Shown here: in pieces, positions 14,401-26,160 of the stretch
How positions within the stretch are numbered: position 1 is the first letter of the stretch
How the letters are laid out: the number at the start of each line of letters is the position of its first letter
Origin: Gymnogyps californianus
Taxonomy: Eukaryota > Chordata > Aves > Accipitriformes > Cathartidae
NCBI RefSeq assembly: GCF_018139145.2
Contig: NC_059478.1
Span: forward strand, 5,332,001-5,396,000
Length of the DNA: 64,000 bases
Direction of reading: 5' to 3'
The notes under the pieces: generated by a model
Database searches by the model: none
What the model was told of the DNA's origin: nothing
Seen by the model: only the letters and a program-made list of their open reading frames with translations
Position numbers and translations under genes: made by a program

Positions 14401-17400
14401 ATCGTTTGTGAAACTGTTCCATAGAGTAAGAGCTGCGCGGGCACAGTAAAAGTGTCTGCAAAATCAGTGCCATTTAAACAGGGAAAGGGAGTGAGTGTTT
14501 ATGAAGAGCGGTTTCAGAGAGATAATCCATTGCACAGCACTTTCATGAGGGATGTGACAAATGGCTGCATCTGGTTTTGGGCTGCTTTTTAGTTAGTCTT
14601 TGTCTGTAACTTGGCTGCTGTCCTGCAGAATCTTTTCATTTTGTGTTCAGTTGGAAATGAAGATGAACAACACTTTTCACTGTGTCAGACTCTTCCTTTT
14701 TCCTCCCTGCACCCAAAACCGCATCTTTCTTCTTGGATTTAGAGGTGGTTTTAATCAAGGGCAAAGGATAGTAAAGACCTACATTCACTGTGACAAGATC
14801 TACTATTTATTGGTGCTGGTGACAGAGACCAGCAGCAGGACATCTCTGATGTATTTTCCTGCTCTTCCGTCTCCTGTGACTGACACCAGTAGTGGAGCGA
14901 CAGCGGTGATCCCAAGAGAAAATAGCAAGAGCAAACACTGAGGCATGGGGCCCCAGGGGAGATTCTTCAGAAATGCCCACTGCCATTCTCAAAAGACTTG
15001 TCACATTGGTATCTTACAGCAAATACGTTTTACCTGCAAATAGGAGTTTGTTAAAGCTGAGCCCAGTCGTAAGAAAAGATTTGCTTCAATTCCCAAATGA
15101 ATTTAATTAATTATTTATTTTCCAAAAGCCCAAAGAAATGTTTGTTGTCAGCATTTTCAAAGTGGATTTCTATGTCAAAATTTTAGCCAGCTTATAACTT
15201 TCTGGAGGAAAGTAAAAATTAAAATGAATTATTTAACTGTTTTGTTGACATGATTCCAAACTTCCTGACTATTAGTGCAGAAGAGGTTGCAAGTTCTCAA
15301 GTTTTTGTCTTGAATCAGTCTTTCCAATCTTGAAAAATCTATCTGCAATGAAGAAACTTTTTTCCTACTTTTTTTTTTTAAGAAGCTAGCTCAGTTTGCC
15401 TTTAAGAGGCATTAAATGCTCGTAAAGCTCTTACTCCTATTTCTTATGAAATCTCTTCATTATCAAACTACTAGAAACTCCAAATATAGGCTTTTTATAC
15501 TTAAAAAGCATGTTCAGTGGCAGGTGAGCTGTGATGCTGTTCAAGAGTTTAGAGTCCGAGCTCTGAACCTGACCTCGTTAAATTGTGAAATTTGCCAGGG
15601 AAACGTGGCCTGTGACCAAAATTGTCAAGATTGCCAAAATTATCAGCATTTGGACTGTCCCTACGTACCTTCTTGTCCCAGAGTTACGCTGCTTGGAGTC
15701 CAGCCCTGAACCAGCAGCTTCAGCATGTCGGCTCAGGGACAGACAATTCCCAGGTTGGTGAAGTCTCAGGAGGGCAAAGAATAGAATGACAAAGCTGGAT
15801 GGAAAAAAAAAAAAAGCAGCTGAAAGCCTAAATTGCCATTAGAGTCCTGACTCTGCAAGACTTTGTCATTCTCTTCGATCCTTTGCTGAACTGCTTGCTG
15901 GAATGGCAGGGGCTGGAGGAGGGTCGGGAAGGTTGCAGATGTCTGCCTTGGTGTTTACATGGTATTTAGTTGTGCACTTGTGTTTCGGTGCCACCAGATC
16001 TGTGAATCTGTTTGACCTACTACAGAGCAGTTTATATACCTGTTTAAAAGCATGTCCAGCTCCGAGATGCAGAGCTGCTGACCAAGCCCATTTTGCATGT
16101 TCATGAAGCTGTATTTTTAAGAGCAGGCTGATCTTATGCTAAGCAATAAATACTGGTCCTGCAGTCTTGGAGTTAGTTCTTTTTTGTCAATATAGACTGA
16201 GACTATGGTTTTGGAGGAGTGTTACTTAAAATAACACAGCACTTTTAAGTCAGACTTAAGGGGGGATCTTTTTTAGCTACTTTACTACTTTAATCTTGTC
16301 CATGAAATTGTGGGATGTTTGTATATTCTCTGGTGTAGATCAAGCTATGTAGCATTAAAATGTTGTTCCCTAAACAGTCTATAGAATTATTGAGTGAAAT
16401 AAACAGTATCAGGTTTTTCTTCAGCCACTATAAATACGCTAACAAAAGCAGGTTTTTTTGCTGTGTGGACTGTTCTGCACTAGATGAACGTAACTACACC
16501 AATGAACCTTTTTTAGTGTGCAGCTTAACCATGTTTTCGTAGTCTGGGCAAATGTTAAGTACAAAAGGCTAAGTGACCCAGAATTAGGACCTGAGCTCTC
16601 AGACAGTCTTCCTGTTAATGGCTCAGTTCCTCTTTGAAGATAAATCCTATCTCTGGTATGCAGAAGTAGAGTTGTTTTTGACACCGACTCCGGTGTGCTG
16701 CAGCCTGTTTGCTTTTCCCAAGGACACAAAGGACAGCGTGGCCTCAATCACCATTCTCCTTCTCACCCTCAGCAGCAAGTCAGTACATCCATAGCATCCT
16801 CTTGGCTATCGTCGCTGTTCTTATATGCGCTGTTATCAGCGTGGTAGTAGTGCTTTTTTTTTTTTGTGCGTGTGTCAGTGGATTGAAAGAATGTTTCTGT
16901 CATCCCGTGTCCAAAAACACACACAGGTACTGGGGAAGTATACTTGAAAGAAAAGGGACTATATGAATTTCTCAGTTAAAAAAAGTCTAATAGTGGAGAA
17001 ATCTACCCTGCAGGAGCTGTATTGGTATAGAGCTGGCAGTTAGGTGTAGGTGCAACAAGTTCACTGAGAAGAGAGGATCACAGGGTGGTAGCTTGATGCT
17101 TTTAAGGTGTGCTGAAGCACGTGTGTGGTATGACTGGTAATAACTGCTCTGGAAATACTGCTTGCAGCATCCCGCCAAAAAATGCTCTGAAGGAAATCAG
17201 GAGAGGCAGAAGAGGCGGTGGAGCAGAAGAGTATTTAGAAGGGAATAAGACTAAATGGAGCCTCCAGATGAAAACTGAAAATCTAATATGTGATCTTGAT
17301 TGAATGAATGTGGCATAAACTAACAAAATTAGTCTCTGCTTAACTTCCTAATGTGCTCTTGCATGGAAATCATTCGGCAAAGGAGCTGCTGTAAAAATCT

Positions 17401-18049
17401 ACCCGCAAAGAAAGTAGCCTTAACAGAATAACCACTAGGGATTTGGGAAACTTGTTTTGAAAAATGAGCACTGTTTGAAGGAGACAAATAGACTAGCGTA
17501 GTAATAAATAGCATTAAAAAATGACCTTAAGAGAATGCTAAGTGCTTAAAAGTCAGGAAATGCCAGAACTAGTTTTTGAGAGCCATTGTAGCGCAGGCTG
17601 TTTCTAAAATAGTACAGTATCTTGTACATCTTTTACAACCTTCAGTACAAATGAATAATATCTTTTTGTTTGCTATTAATACTCAGTTTTCAGAGATCAT
17701 TGAAGATATGAAAGGATAAGCAGCACAGGAAATATGACAGGGGCTTCTTTAGCTGCAAGCAGTCTTTTACGTAGCTATACGAAAATAAATTGCCATATTG
17801 CATGTATCGCAGTTGTACTGTTGAAGCCAGTGTCCTCATCGAAAGTGTGCGCAGATGTTTTGGGCACTGAGGGCTTGTGCCGGCTTCCGGCCCCTGGATG
17901 CTGCATCTCTCCCTCATCTATGAGGGATTTCTTCCAACTGAATATAAGGGTTTAAGGTGGCCCCACTGAGTTACAGGTTCCAACAGCTTTAGGGATAAAC
18001 AAGTTATCTCTAAATAACATTGCGGTAACAAATACAGATCAGGAGTATG

Positions 18050-18140
18050 ATTATCCAGGTGGTTACAACAAGAAATGCAGTAACTCAGTAGCACAATTAT
18101 CCAGGTCGAAAAGACAGCAAATCCAGTAATTCACTAGTAC
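18050..18140. repeat. 46-bp tandem duplication with ATTATCCAGGT start
   Basis: Two diverged copies begin ATTATCCAGGT at 18050 and 18096. They share the order ATTATCCAGGT..AA(A)T-CAGTAA(C/T)TCA-TAG. A further ATTATCAGG occurs near 18198. The block around it (17.95-18.47 kb) is richer in GC than its flanks and could be part of an old LTR; that is a guess. Confidence 0.5.
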
Positions 18141-19839
18141 TGAGCTAAACTTACTATCTGAGCATGCAAAGACCTGCAAAACCATAGTCATAACCATGAT
18201 TATCAGGCAGGCCAGCAGGAAGCAGGGCATGGCTTCCTCAGACAAGCAACTCGGACCAGCCAGCAGGCTCAGGGAATTCGCAGTTCCCCGTTTGGGGTGT
18301 CCTCTTGTTGAGATATGGAAGCGCTTATCTGGGCTTGTTAATCAACTGTCACATCCCATCTCTGGCCCCGCTCTGTGCCAGTTCTTTGGGGCTCACGGGG
18401 CCCAGAAATACTGTGTAAGGCAGTACTGGCCCCAGGTGCCCACCCCTTGGTAGTGACTCAGTCGAGGAAACAATGGTTACCATGGGCTAAGAACCTGTTT
18501 AGCTCGGTTCCAGAGATTTGTTTTTCCCATGCAGTCTCCATCTTTGGTGACCAGCCTTTCACCAGCTTGAAGGATCTTTGCTGTCTTTTGTCTTTTGAAC
18601 CTCTTCAGAACAATGTCTGTGTTCTTCAGAAGGGTAGAGTGAAGGATGTCTTCCTCCTGCTGGGAGCAATGTCTCCTTCCTGTTGGAAGGATGTTTTCTG
18701 CAGGCTGGGGCAATCTGGATTGCACCTCTGGCGAGCAGGTAGCTGTCTGAAGTTTTTGTCTGTCTGCCTTTCTATATGCAAAGTAACTGATGCTCGAATT
18801 AACCTGTGCTGATCATGTAAACAAAATCAGGATGCACACAGGTGTCCGTATAAATTCCTAAAATAGTTGGGTTCTCTTCCTTATCCTCCAGATCCCTTTG
18901 TATGTTTTTTGGGATTGGATTAGGATTACATCAGGCTTGTTTCTTGTTCCCAGACGTATGTGCTGTGGGACAAAGAGATTGTATCGCTTAGGCTCTTTTA
19001 GAGCTCCTGGCTGTTGTCTAAATGCCCAGCTGTAGTGATAGGTAGCATAATTTACCACTTTTTTTTTCCAGCATAAGCACCTCTCTAGCAAAATACAGCC
19101 GTCCAGGCAGGTGTTTAAAGGCAAGGTTAGAGGGGGAGCAAACCCTGAGGGGTCAAGTTTTGCCAAAATTTCCGAAGAGAAACAAAATCTTTATAAATTC
19201 AGTACTTTTAAAGAGAAATAGCATACAGAATTTTATTACTATGAAATAGTGAGAACCCCAAGCCTTTCGTAGAGCCTTCTGAGGTCCCACTTTTAGGATA
19301 AGTTTGACTTAATCGTGGAAGATATCCCCTTTCTCCATGTGCCCAATATGATCAGCAGAATGTCCATTTTTTTCTGACATGCTGTAGCTGATCACTGAAT
19401 ATGTGCTGAGACTGCAAAAATGCTTTTGTAATCTCAGTTTCGCATGTAGCCATCTGACCAGCAGCCTCTGCCTGACTTTCCCAGCGTGAAAGCAGGCAAG
19501 ACTGGGTAGCAATGGGTCCGGCATTGGAGAACCAGTTTCAAAAGGCAGGACTGCCTTGTTAGTCAGATGGGTTGGCTGTATTGTGACTTGATACCTGTGG
19601 AGCGCAGGTTGCTGCACACCTGCATGCAGCCCTCTCCGGGCTGCGGGTGCACTAATGCTCCTCACCGCTGCAGTGCTTTCCCGGTGAACCTCCGGAATTT
19701 CGTGGTCAGGCCAGGCATGCCGAGCTGCATCTGAAATTTATGACCAGATGAGTAGAAAATTAAGTTCTTATCAAGATGGCATATTAACAGCGTGTGGCCC
19801 AGTGGCAAATTAACAGCTGTCGGCATCCTTTTTATGCAG

Positions 19840-19966
19840 GTGCCCATCGATGGGGTCCAGGAGCCGCAGGCAGATGCTACCAAAGGGCGCTGCCTGCGCC
19901 GGACGGTGAGCGTCCCCTCCGAGGGCCAATTCCCCGAGTACCCGCCAGAGGGGGCCGCCAAACTAG
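19840..19966 (+). CDS. RASAL2: RASAL2 internal coding exon: start of the Ser/Arg-rich PH insertion
   Basis: This is a 127-bp internal exon between a TTTTTATGCAG acceptor and a CTAG|GTAAGT donor. It enters in phase 0, directly continuing the previous exon, and leaves in phase 1 with a single G. It encodes 42 residues beginning VPIDGVQEPQADATKG, followed by CLRRTVSVPSEGQFPEYPPEG. The RRTVSVPSEGQFPEYPPEG stretch is highly characteristic of RASAL2 and is expected to be disordered and regulatory. RRTVS fits a basophilic kinase (PKA/AKT-like) site. The first ten residues differ from the mammalian form I remember, while the RRTVS part looks nearly unchanged. Skipping this exon alone would shift the frame; skipping it together with the next exon (127+107=234 bp) would not. 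The acceptor has a short pyrimidine tract, so the exon may be regulated; that is inference. Confidence 0.93.
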
Positions 19967-22500
19967 GTAAGTGGAAATCTTGGCCGCAACAAATTGATTT
20001 TAATTTATAGCTGCAAGCTGTATCAGAGGGCACTGCTACCCGGGCAGCATCCTTGCAAAGGAGCTTGCTGAGGTGGGTAGCGTCGCAGCGAGATGGTGGC
20101 GGAGGTCGTGCGACCGTGGCGTTGTATGTAAATGCCTCCGGCAAAATGACTTCCAAACACCAGGATGTATCCAAACATCAGTGAGGTTATTATGGGGTAC
20201 CAGAGAAGCTGGGCTGTTGCTGCACACGGGAGGGTTTGTAGCTGTGTTTGTAAGATTACTAGACAGCCCTGGGATTTACAACTGAGACCTGCTCAATGCA
20301 GGTCAATAGAAATGGAGCTTTTGCAGATAGCTGTAAGTGGTTCCTGCTGGTTTTTAGAACTGTTAGGTGGTTATGTTTTACCTCACTTTGAGTCTCTCTG
20401 GAATTTCCTTTGCTTCATATTTTCATAACAAGTACGGGATAACAGGTTTTTCTATAACTTACCTCATGCCTGTTCAGAGTGCAGTTCCTAAAAGAACCAA
20501 CCAACTGCCTGCTGCTGTTGGCTATAATTATACATGTTGAAATCTAGGGAAAGCAAAAGAAAGGGCAGGTATTAAAAATGACAGACAAAAGCTCTGTTGC
20601 AGTAGTTTCCCAAGGCCAGATTTGGCCCAGTTCCCCTTCTTTATTCCACCCTACCTGTGGCTGTATGAAGAGCATCATTCTGACTCTTTCCAGAAGAAAG
20701 GAAGAGTGAAGGGAGGCAGCAACCACACACAAGTGAACTCTTCTTTCTATTCCCAATCTATGCAAGAAGCTTTCCTTGGTGTAGGCTGATAGGATCTAGG
20801 AGCAATTCTTCCTTAGTTCAGCTGTAAAAAATATCAATCCCGGGAGAGAGTGAGCTATGAGGAAAAAAGTAACATGCATCTCTAAACAGTAAAGCAGCCT
20901 TGATAGCATTGTTATCAAAGGTGAAGAGCAGGTAAGGTATTTTTCATTTCACAGGCTCAGCTGTTTTTTATGCCAGAGAAATTTATTCTGTGAGTATATC
21001 GCACACAAGTCATTAAAATCCCACTCTTCTAGATAGTTAATTAACACATTGCAACTGTAGTACTTATTTATTTATACTTGCCAATAACACTATTTAACTC
21101 TTCCTTATTTGAGGAAGGCAGATAGGGTTCTTTTTTTGGATTTGTTTGATTCCTGGATTAGAAGTCTGAAAAGAAACAGGGCAGATTGGGGATTTAGGAG
21201 GGAAAACTGCAAAATACTTGGGGATGAGTGACATAAACAAAACCACTGTTAGATTTGTTTGTGGCATTTCAAACGCAGCTCTACATGATCATCTTGTTTT
21301 GCCATATGAACACATATTCGTTCTTGTTTGGAACTAAAACCAGTATTAGACATGTTTATACAGTGTTAAAGGCAAAGTACTTACTCCAGCTCTGTGGCTA
21401 GTGAGATTGAATGAAGAATCATATTGCAACCAGTCTGCGCTAGGCAATGAATATTATTTGCAGCTTTGCAAGCTAGAAAGACCTTTAAAATCTAGGATTT
21501 AAATGCCTTCTTTTTCTATACCATGTGCAAAAAACATGTAGAAGAATTTCTAGACTTCACTGAGCATCTGAATAGCTGGAAATCCCAGTGTTATGTTTTT
21601 AAATGTAACCTTGTAGCCTTCTTAATTTTTCTTGAATTGCCATACAGAATGGATGACTGTGCTGTTTGGGTATATACCTTACTATGTATTTTGCTACAAT
21701 TTTAGATGCCTGTGGCAACTTGTAGCATGCTACTTGATGTACGCCTGACAAGGATATATTAAAAGTACGACAGAAACTCATATCCACATGGACTTCTCCA
21801 TATGAGAGCTGTAACTGTAGTGAATATACATGTCACAAAGTGTGTAGCTGAAGGAAGTGGGCATGCAGTGGGAGGGGAAGGAGAAAGACATGAGCTGGAG
21901 AAAAATTGAGCGGTGTCCATACTGTGAGGAAGGATGAGGGTAAGTGGGAGGGAAGGTTATATATAATCTCTGATTGCAGCGCCCTAGGTAGTTCCCTCAT
22001 TTTCACATCCCGGTTAGAAATGTCTCTTACATGATTACAGAATTCCTGCTAATGGAAAAAAGTGGGTTGATAGCATGCAGTGGGAATAGCTTTGTGTCAA
22101 GATGTTGAGCCGGAGGACAAACCAGTGAAGGAAACTATCGAACATCTTCATAAAGAGAAAGAAATGGCAACCAGAACGTATCACCAGCAGTACAGATAAC
22201 AACTGGACTAAAATAGATTTGGAATGGACACCAAAAGCTGAAAAGTGCAGCAGAGGCAGCTAAAATATCTAGTAGAGAAATTGCTATGCAGAGCTGATAT
22301 CTCGCTTCTCCTAGGCAAGCATGTGCATAACATGGCAACAGCAGGCATTGCATCTTATGATGATACCTGAAATTACTACTTGCAGAAGAGCTCCTTAGGG
22401 CTGGCTCTAGTGCAGAGGTTAAGGCATAGCAATGGCATTTGCTTTTTTCCCTAAGTAAGGTTGCCATACCTCTTGTGATTTATTGACTGATTGATTTATT

Positions 22501-22530
22501 AAAAAAAAAAAAAAAAAGGGAGGGGGAGGG
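22501..22530. repeat. A17 tract followed by G-rich run
   Basis: Seventeen A are followed by GGGAGGGGGAGGG, giving three G-runs. No identifiable retroelement precedes the A-tract. Confidence 0.85.
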
Positions 22531-22900
22531 AAAATCAGGTGATGGAACTTTTTCATCTGTAGCACTACAGTTACACCTTGTATGAAATGTCAAGAGTATC
22601 ATATGAGGTCATTCTTTTTGTTAATAGAGCAACTGGAACAGTGCGTGTTCTTCAGGGGCTCTGCATAATCAGCAGTAGTACCCATTCTGCAAATTTTTGT
22701 GGCATTCTTTGTAGCATTGTGCACACATCCTTGTAGCACCATTCCTAGGAAGTGTGTGGGAGAGAAACTACCCACGTTACAGCTGAGAAGTTGAAGCAAG
22801 AGAAGTGTAACTTGCCAAAGGTCAACATTAAGTCAAGTGTACTTTACCCAAGGGCTGTTGTAGTCATTCTTGCCGTCTCTTTCATTTTTACCGTTGCTGC

Positions 22901-23054
22901 AGGGTTGGCTCAGCTGTTCGTGAGGCAGCTGCTGAACCACCATGGTTTACAGTCCCGTGTACTAAGATAGACACCAATTTCCACATACTTCAGTACAGTA
23001 AGCTGTAATTTGTGATGGTTCAGCAGCTGCTAGAAGAGCAGCTGAGCCATCCCT
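22901..23054. repeat. Large imperfect palindrome (62-nt arms, 30-nt loop)
   Basis: The left arm (22901-22962) and right arm (22993-23054) are inverted repeats of equal length separated by 30 nt. Perfect blocks include GGTTCAGCAGCTGC on the right against GCAGCTGCTGAACC on the left, and CAGCTGAGCC against GGCTCAGCTG. Roughly three quarters of arm positions pair. It could be a remnant of a palindromic MITE (foldback DNA transposon) or a long hairpin in the RASAL2 pre-mRNA. No clear target-site duplication or known terminal sequence was seen. Confidence 0.75.
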
Positions 23055-24651
23055 TCTGTGCAGGCAGAAACCACTGTGGTCACCCTCGAATGAGAGCCAG
23101 AGGGGCGGACACAAAGATAAAACACAAGATAGAAAGTGACTTGTTTAAACAGTGAAAACTAATAAGATCATTTAAAAACTGTAACTCCAGAGGACACTCA
23201 CCATCTACTGCTAGCTTAGGAGCTTGCCCTCTACTTGCAGACGGTGGAGAGGTTGTTTCTCATGTTGAAATTCTTAATTCCTATCTGGAAGGTACACTGT
23301 ACACACAGTTGTGTCAGCAAGCCATCCGTTAAATATATGCCATGAAATTTCCTTGGTATGTAATCTGTATCATTGTAGTAATACCTCTCTGTGAGTGAAT
23401 AAGCACACTCTAAATACGTCATTTACTTCCTAGGACTTCATCTTGGCAGCACTTATGCAGAGGTGCTTCCATTCAGGGAAGCTAAAAATGTAGCTGTAAT
23501 TTCTCCCTAACTCCAGCTTGACAGCCTCTTTCCTTCTTCTTTCAAGCGTTACTTTCAATGGGCTAATTCTGTTATGAAGTGTGATATAGGCCCTGGAGAC
23601 CAGCACCTAAACGTTATAGGAAGAGGTAAGATGAAGAAAACTCAAGCTGATCCATCTCTGTAGTGCCTCCATTTCTGCTTCAGATCCTGCTCTTTTTCTA
23701 ACAGGTGTATTTTTTGCTGTTAGGGAGATTACATCCTTTGTAAAGGATCATTGTTTATAATAGCGTATTGGAATTAACCATTCATACAGGAAAAGCATGA
23801 TTCAGATTTCCACCATTCATACTGTTTGACAGACTAGTGACAGTTACCGCTTCCTTTCCCAAAATAATCCTCTTCCGTCTTACTCTGCTTCCTTCTCACC
23901 ACCTGCTCACACTAAATGAGAGTTGTTAAGGAGAATACGTAGCGAAAGTTATGATTCTGGCATCTGGGTGCATCTTTGTGGCATTAATAAGAGATTTTTT
24001 TGCCTGCATATGTGAAAATGTCAGGAGGGATTGAAAGTGAGGAAATGGTTTGGGGTTTGGTTCTTGGTTTTTTAATTTATTTTTAAATTATTAGGAAAGA
24101 GCATCGTCAGGGAGAGAGTTTTTTATGTTCTCTGATGCTTAGAAAGGCTAGTGTTGATGCAAATAGATTTTCTTTTTATATTTGGAGATGAAGTCATCTG
24201 AGAAGAAAATGAAGACTGTTTCACTTGTTGAAACAAGTTAACCCTGTTTTTTCTCAGTCACATCTATGGCTGCTGAATATGAAGGCTCTTGAGAAAAGAT
24301 TGCTGAAAGCAGGTCAGAAGTGAAGATGCTCTGTGCAAATTTTTGTTTTGTCCTCACTTTGAGTCACTAGCATTGAGAAATTTTGTTTTGTGTCCAGTCA
24401 CTTGGTCTAGTCAATGGGAAAACATAGTTTGTACCCTCCACCCACACTAAATGCTAGTGTGCTTGCTGGTTGTTGCCTTCACTGATCTAATTGTTCTAAA
24501 CAGTATTAACATGGCATGTAGATGAGGAGCTCTGGTGGAATGGTTCTACAATATAAGCAAGCAGCCAAAGGTGAGGGGAGAGGAGGCAGGGACTCCTTAA
24601 ACAACCTTTGTTGCTGACAAAAGTGTGTGGAACCACAAAATTAAAGCAGCT

Positions 24652-24715
24652 TTTCCTTTTCTTTTTTTCCTTTTCTTTTTTTCCTTTTCTTTTTTTCCTT
24701 TTCTTTTTTTCCTTT

Positions 24716-24769
<54 letters not shown>

Positions 24770-25157
24770 CCTTTTCTTTTTTCCTTTTCTTTTTTCCTTT
24801 TCTTTTTTTTTTTTTTTTTTTTCCTTTTCTTTTTTTCCTTTTCTTTTTTCCTTTTCTTTTTTTCCTTTTCTTTTTTTTTCCTTTTCTTTTTTTTTTTTCC
24901 TTTTCTTTTTTCCTTTTCTTTTTTTCCTTTTCTTTTTTTCCTTTTCTTTTTTTCCTTTTCTTTTTTTCCTTTTCTTTTTTTTTTTTTCCTTTTCTTTTTT
25001 TTCCTTTTCTTTTTTCCTTTTCTTTTTTTCCTTTTCTTTTTTTCCTTTTCTTTTTTCCTTTTCTTTTTTTCCTTTTCTTTTTTTCCTTTTCTTTTTTTCC
25101 TTTTCTTTTTTTCCTTTTCTTTTTTTTCCTTTTCTTTTTTCCTCCCCCCCCCCCCCC
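24652..25157 (+). repeat. Long polypyrimidine satellite (CCTTTTC plus T6-7 units) ending in C14
   Basis: This is roughly 500 bp of almost pure C/T on the + strand. The basic unit is CCTTTTC followed by six or seven T (13-14 nt), with variants carrying longer T runs. One uninterrupted run of 52 T spans 24718-24769, and the tract finishes with 14 C (25144-25157). Because only T and C occur, both strands stay open in several frames for about 200 codons. The resulting Phe/Leu/Ser or Lys/Arg/Gly/Glu peptides are compositional artefacts, not genes. In the RASAL2 pre-mRNA the tract would be a very long CU-rich stretch, the kind bound by PTB-like proteins. The DNA is a mirror-like purine/pyrimidine tract able to form triplex (H-DNA). 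Length may be unreliable in assemblies. Confidence 0.95.
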
Positions 25158-25625
25158 AAAATATACTCCAGTTTCTTGGCTGGAGAGAGAATAGCCACCA
25201 AGATTGAGGACAATCTGGGTAAGCAAGCCTTACACCTTTTAGGAGCTTCTACACAGTCAGCTCTGCGTATACAGTGTCTACTGCATGTCAATGTCTATTT
25301 ACCCTTGCATAGCTCTCTAACTCATCTTCCAAACTTTTGTGCTGGAGTCACCTTCACTTCAACAGAGAACCAGCTGGCCTTTAGTGCCTTAGCCCTCTCT
25401 GTAGAGCATTAATAGCTGTTACTCAGCTGCTGATTCCCCTCTCGGCTCTGCAGCTCTTCTCCCTGTCCTTTGCTACAGTTCTATCCATGCAACCTACTGT
25501 TACCATCTATTCTTCCTCCTTGGGAGGAATCTCCCATGCCCTGATGAGTTGCTGTTCTCTGAGTGTCTCCGTAACGGTTGCCTTTGCAACCACTACCACA
25601 GCAATGGAAGAGCAGCCGTGCTGAT

Positions 25626-26160
25626 GCCCTGTACTCAGTGCTGCTGACATACTGAGAATACTGGGTCCTGTGTTGGGCCCACCACTTGAAGAACGATGTT
25701 AAGAATCTGGAGACGGTCCAGCAGAGATCTGTCAAGGTCACTTTGCTCAGGAGTGTGTGACCCATGAAAAGGGGCTGAGAGAGCTGGACTTGTTTAGACT
25801 GGCAAAAAAAAGAGGCTAAGGGGTTGATCTGATAGCCTATGGCTACTTGAGAGTTAGCGGTAATGGAGCCAAACCCTTCTCAATAGTGGTAGATGATAAA
25901 ACAAGGGGGAATGGCCACAAGTTGAGCTTTGGGAGATTCAGATTGAGAGATTAAGAGAAAGTTTGGCACCAGGAGGGCAGTGCAGCACTAAAACAAGTTG
26001 CCCAGCAAGGTTGTAGAAACTTCATCCTTCAAGGCTTTCATGGCTCACCTGGACAAAGCCACAGCTGACCTTATCGGGTGTTGGCAAGGCCCTGCTCTGG
26101 GTGCAAAATAGGACTAGATAACTTCCAGGGGTTCCTTACAACCAGTGTTTCACTGGTTCT
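25626..26160 (+). mobile_element. CR1 LINE fragment, sense orientation, diverged 3' end
   Basis: The segment follows the order of the 3' part of avian CR1: CCTGTACTCAGTGCTG, TTGGGCCCACCACTTGAAGA, GTCCAGCAGAGATCTGTCAAGG, GAGAGAGCTGGACTTGTTTAG and AAAGAGGCTAAGGGG. It then continues with ATGGCCACAAGTTGAGC, CAAGTTGCCCAGCAAGG and GGACTAGATAACTTCCAGGGG. It is 5'-truncated, as is usual, and the terminal ATTCTATGA repeats are lost or mutated, which points to moderate age. No intact reverse-transcriptase frame remains. Confidence 0.85.

Larger units (their letters stand above)
10762..19839 (+). other. RASAL2: RASAL2 intron between the PH exon and the insertion exon
   Basis: This is a 9.1-kb intron bounded by GTGAGA and ATGCAG. 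It holds a TG/TA microsatellite at 11379-11405 and a 46-bp tandem duplication near 18.05 kb in a more GC-rich block (17.95-18.47 kb) that may be an old mobile-element fragment. No other exon or RNA gene was recognised. Confidence 0.88.
19967..24651 (+). other. RASAL2: RASAL2 large intron, first segment
   Basis: This begins the ~39.9-kb intron with a GTAAGT donor. Apart from an A17/G-rich tract at 22501 and the imperfect palindrome at 22901-23054, I see only unique AT-rich sequence with no supportable coding exon. Confidence 0.85.

Noticed and set aside
19662..20174. 170-codon open frame on the minus strand
   Set aside because: It is antisense to the conserved RASAL2 exon at 19840-19966; the GC-rich exon keeps the opposite strand open.
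24597..25291. Open frames of about 190-216 codons on both strands giving Lys/Arg or Phe/Leu/Ser repeats
   Set aside because: They are translations of the pure pyrimidine tract, which contains no stop codons on account of its base composition.
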